Shown here: positions 62,257 to 64,000 of the stretch, piece after piece
Numbering within the stretch: the stretch's first letter is position 1
Layout of the letters: every line of letters starts with the position of its first letter
Assembly (NCBI RefSeq): GCF_013369335.1
Contig: NZ_SZQJ01000009.1
Coordinates: 248,001 to 312,000 of the forward strand
Direction of reading: 5' to 3'
Source: Vibrio sp. JPW-9-11-11
GTDB taxonomy: Bacteria; Pseudomonadota; Gammaproteobacteria; Enterobacterales; Vibrionaceae
DNA: 64,000 bases
The notes under the pieces: generated by a model
The model's database searches: none
Seen by the model: only the letters and a program-made list of their open reading frames with translations
What the model was told of the DNA's origin: nothing
Program-made: the position numbers and the translations under genes

Positions 62257-62930
62257 TATGACTCCTCCAACAGACCCGATTTCATGGTAAATGTTCTATC
62301 ACAGCGTTGGGCAAGTTTAGGATCGTGAGTGACTAAGACGAGCGTGGTGCCATGCTGATGGTTGAGTTCGAACAGAAGCTCGATAATTTTACTCGCCGTT
62401 TGTTGGTCTAAGTTGCCGGTAGGCTCGTCGGCAAATAATATTTTTGGCTGGATCATAAAAGCACGCGCTAACGCAACGCGCTGCTGCTCCCCTCCCGATA
62501 ACTGAGACGGCGAGTGCTGAAGGCGATTACCAAGGCCAACAGAATCGAGTAGCATCCGTGCACGCTGCTGATCTTCGTCATCACCTTTGAGCAAACAAGG
62601 TAAGGTGACATTGTCCATCGCGCTCAGACTTGGAATTAACAAAAAACTTTGAAAAACAAATCCCACCGATTCACTGCGTATCGCCGCGCGTCTCTCGTCA
62701 TCAAGCTGATGAATGGGTTGGCCGAGAAGCTCGATCTCACCGCTGGTTGGGGTATCTAATCCTGCTAGCAGTGTCATAAGGGTTGACTTTCCTGCCCCTG
62801 ACGTGCCAACAATAGCGACACTCTCTCCTTCTTTGATCTCGAGGTTAACGTCCTCAAGGATAGTTAATTGCTCTTGATTAGTAGAGACTCTTTTTGACAA
62901 TGAATGAGCTTTAATAACGGACGTTTGCAT
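62256..62930 (-). CDS. ybbA: ABC transporter ATPase, YbbA-like
   Basis: 224 residues, LolD/MacB-type ATPase. Walker [10 protein letters not shown] (near 43), Q-loop [10 protein letters not shown] (near 90), signature [15 protein letters not shown] (near 143), Walker [13 protein letters not shown] (near 165) and H-loop LVTHDPKLA (near 200) are all complete. Partner of YbbP. Its ATG lies back to back with the tesA start and shares two base pairs with it. Confidence 0.93.
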   Translation of the reverse strand: MQTSVIKAHSLSKRVSTNQEQLTILEDVNLEIKEGESVAIVGTSGAGKSTLMTLLAGLDTPTSGEIELLGQPIHQLDDERRAAIRSESVGFVFQSFLLIPSLSAMDNVTLPCLLKGDDEDQQRARMLLDSVGLGNRLQHSPSQLSGGEQQRVALARAFMIQPKILFADEPTGNLDQQTASKIIELLFELNHQHGTTLVLVTHDPKLAQRCDRTFTMKSGLLEES

Positions 62931-63528
62931 GATGCGACTATTTTCCCTTGTCTTATTAATTCTGTTTATGAGCCCTGTGTATGCTAAGAGCCTGTTAATT
63001 GTAGGTGACAGCCTAAGTGCAGGATATCAAATGCCAATTGAAAACGCATGGCCCTCCCTTCTTACGCAAGATCTGGCTGAAAAAGGTCAAAATGTCGAAG
63101 TTATCAACGCTAGTATTTCTGGTGACACCACGGGTAATGGCTTGGCTCGCCTGCCCAATTTGTTGCAACAACACCAGCCAGATTACGTGTTGATCGAACT
63201 TGGTGCAAACGATGGTCTGCGCGGGTTTCCTCCTCGCCTCATTCAAACCAATCTCGAGCAACTGATCGATATGGTTCGTGAGTCCAACGCAACACCACTG
63301 TTAATGCAAATCCATGTATTGCCCAATTACGGTAAACGTTACACAGCCGCGTTTTCAGCTATCTACCCTAAAGTCGCTGAACATAAGTCGGTTCCCTTAC
63401 TCCCTTTCTTTCTCGAAGAAGTCATTATTAAGCCGGAATGGATGATGAGCGATGGGTTACACCCTAAGCCTGAAGCCCAACCTTGGATATCGAATTTTGT
63501 TGCTAATCAATTAATTAATCATCTCTAG
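62929..63528 (+). CDS. tesA: Multifunctional esterase/thioesterase TesA
   Basis: 199 residues if the first of two tandem ATGs is used. A signal peptide (ending MSPVYA, near 20) sends it to the periplasm. The SGNH blocks are complete: GDSLSAGYQ (Ser near 29), SGDTTGNGL (Gly), GANDGLRG (Asn) and SDGLHPKPEAQ (Asp, His). It hydrolyses acyl-CoA, esters and lysophospholipids. The divergent pairing with ybbAP is the same as in E. coli. Confidence 0.94.
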   Translation: MMRLFSLVLLILFMSPVYAKSLLIVGDSLSAGYQMPIENAWPSLLTQDLAEKGQNVEVINASISGDTTGNGLARLPNLLQQHQPDYVLIELGANDGLRGFPPRLIQTNLEQLIDMVRESNATPLLMQIHVLPNYGKRYTAAFSAIYPKVAEHKSVPLLPFFLEEVIIKPEWMMSDGLHPKPEAQPWISNFVANQLINHL

Positions 63529-63603
63529 TTGCCCTAGCTCAATAAACGTTCAACCACTTTAGGTTAGTGTAGTGTGACGCTTATGCCCGTTAGAGGAAGA
63601 ACA

Positions 63604-64000
63604 ATGATTATCGAACCCATTATCCAAGGTGTGGTTGCACGAAGTGCCCATCCTCTTGGTTGTAGACAGGCTCTCATCAATCAAATTGACTACGTAAAAT
63701 CAGCACCTGCCATTCATGATGGCCCTAAACGAGTTCTGATCCTTGGCGGTTCTTCAGGATTTGGTTTGGCCGCTCGCACAGCATTGACCTTTGGCGGCGC
63801 TGACGCAGACACCATCAGTGTCTCTTTTGAAAGGCCGCCTACTGAGGGGAAAACCGGGTCAGCGGGCTTTTATAACGATCACTATTTCAAACAACTCGCT
63901 CAGCAGCATGGTCGTCAAGCCATCAATATCCATGGCGACGCTTTCTCTAATCAAGTAAAAACTGACGTCATCGAAGCGATTGAAACCTACTTTGAAGGTG
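63604..64000 (+). CDS. fabV: Trans-2-enoyl-ACP/CoA reductase FabV, N-terminal part
   Basis: The gene runs past the window end; 132 of about 400 residues are present. From the ATG (GAGGAAG upstream) it reads MIIEPIIQGVVARSAHPLGC, then INQIDYVKSAP and the cofactor fold KRVLILGGSSGFGLAARTALTFG, FERPPTEGKTGSAGFYND: the usual FabV N-terminus. FabV reduces enoyl-ACP in fatty-acid elongation and resists triclosan. The catalytic Tyr/Lys lie beyond the window. Confidence 0.93.
   Translation, partial: MIIEPIIQGVVARSAHPLGCRQALINQIDYVKSAPAIHDGPKRVLILGGSSGFGLAARTALTFGGADADTISVSFERPPTEGKTGSAGFYNDHYFKQLAQQHGRQAINIHGDAFSNQVKTDVIEAIETYFEG

Overview
This looks like a piece of the second chromosome of a marine Vibrio. 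The evidence is the order and sequence of recognisable genes: pntAB, a vxrABCDE (wigKR) cluster, ddl, a LysR gene beside a hutA-type haem receptor, periplasmic nitrate reductase genes in the order FDABC, and fabV at the end. From memory, several of these lie on chromosome 2 of Vibrio cholerae. Four sites read directly from the DNA add to this: one dif-like XerC/XerD site (7890-7917) and three perfect matches to the MatP site matS (6857, 25067, 61781). Together they suggest the window covers the replication terminus and Ter domain of that chromosome. There are no IS elements, CRISPR arrays, tRNA or rRNA genes, and no clear genomic island. The only recombinase is an orphan tyrosine recombinase 0.9 kb from dif.

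Layout. 1-6.4 kb: 3' end of pntA, pntB, then the vxr envelope-stress two-component cluster. 6.4-11.5 kb: terminus region with matS, dif, small conserved genes, the recombinase, ddl and a SPOR lipoprotein. 11.7-25.8 kb: protein acyltransferase patZ, LysR/hutA haem uptake, an SgrR-like regulator, a hotdog thioesterase, two metalloproteases, a beta-propeller lipoprotein and a PhnA-type zinc protein. 25.9-32 kb: a 2013-residue lipoprotein with two complete GH13 catalytic domains (pullulanase plus amylase type). 32.3-38.4 kb: DUF1127 protein, Alx/TerC with a yybP-ykoY (Mn2+) riboswitch, a 31-residue membrane peptide, a 5'-nucleotidase, an OLD-family nuclease and DUF1097. 38.6-45.5 kb: YeiE-like LysR divergent from a FocA-CBS fusion, cytochrome b561/YceI, small unknowns, a lipase and an EAL phosphodiesterase. 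45.7-54.4 kb: dcuC, narQP and napFDABC plus a 44-residue peptide, i.e. anaerobic respiration. 54.4-64 kb: galE, pxpABC (5-oxoproline use), an FAD oxidoreductase, ybbAP/tesA and partial fabV.

How the genes fit together. Several blocks serve life with little oxygen: nitrate respiration under NarQP and probably Fnr, C4-dicarboxylate transport and a formate/nitrite channel. Others serve nutrient capture (haem, starch, 5-oxoproline, nucleotides) and envelope stress (vxr, SPOR, proteases). The less ordinary content is small or cis-acting: peptide genes of 25, 31 and 44 codons, the riboswitch, a hairpin that would hide the vxrE ribosome site, an upstream peptide and an internal ribosome site in focA-CBS, and a 68-nt palindrome after alx. 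All calls come from reading the sequence and remembered family knowledge. No database search was run.
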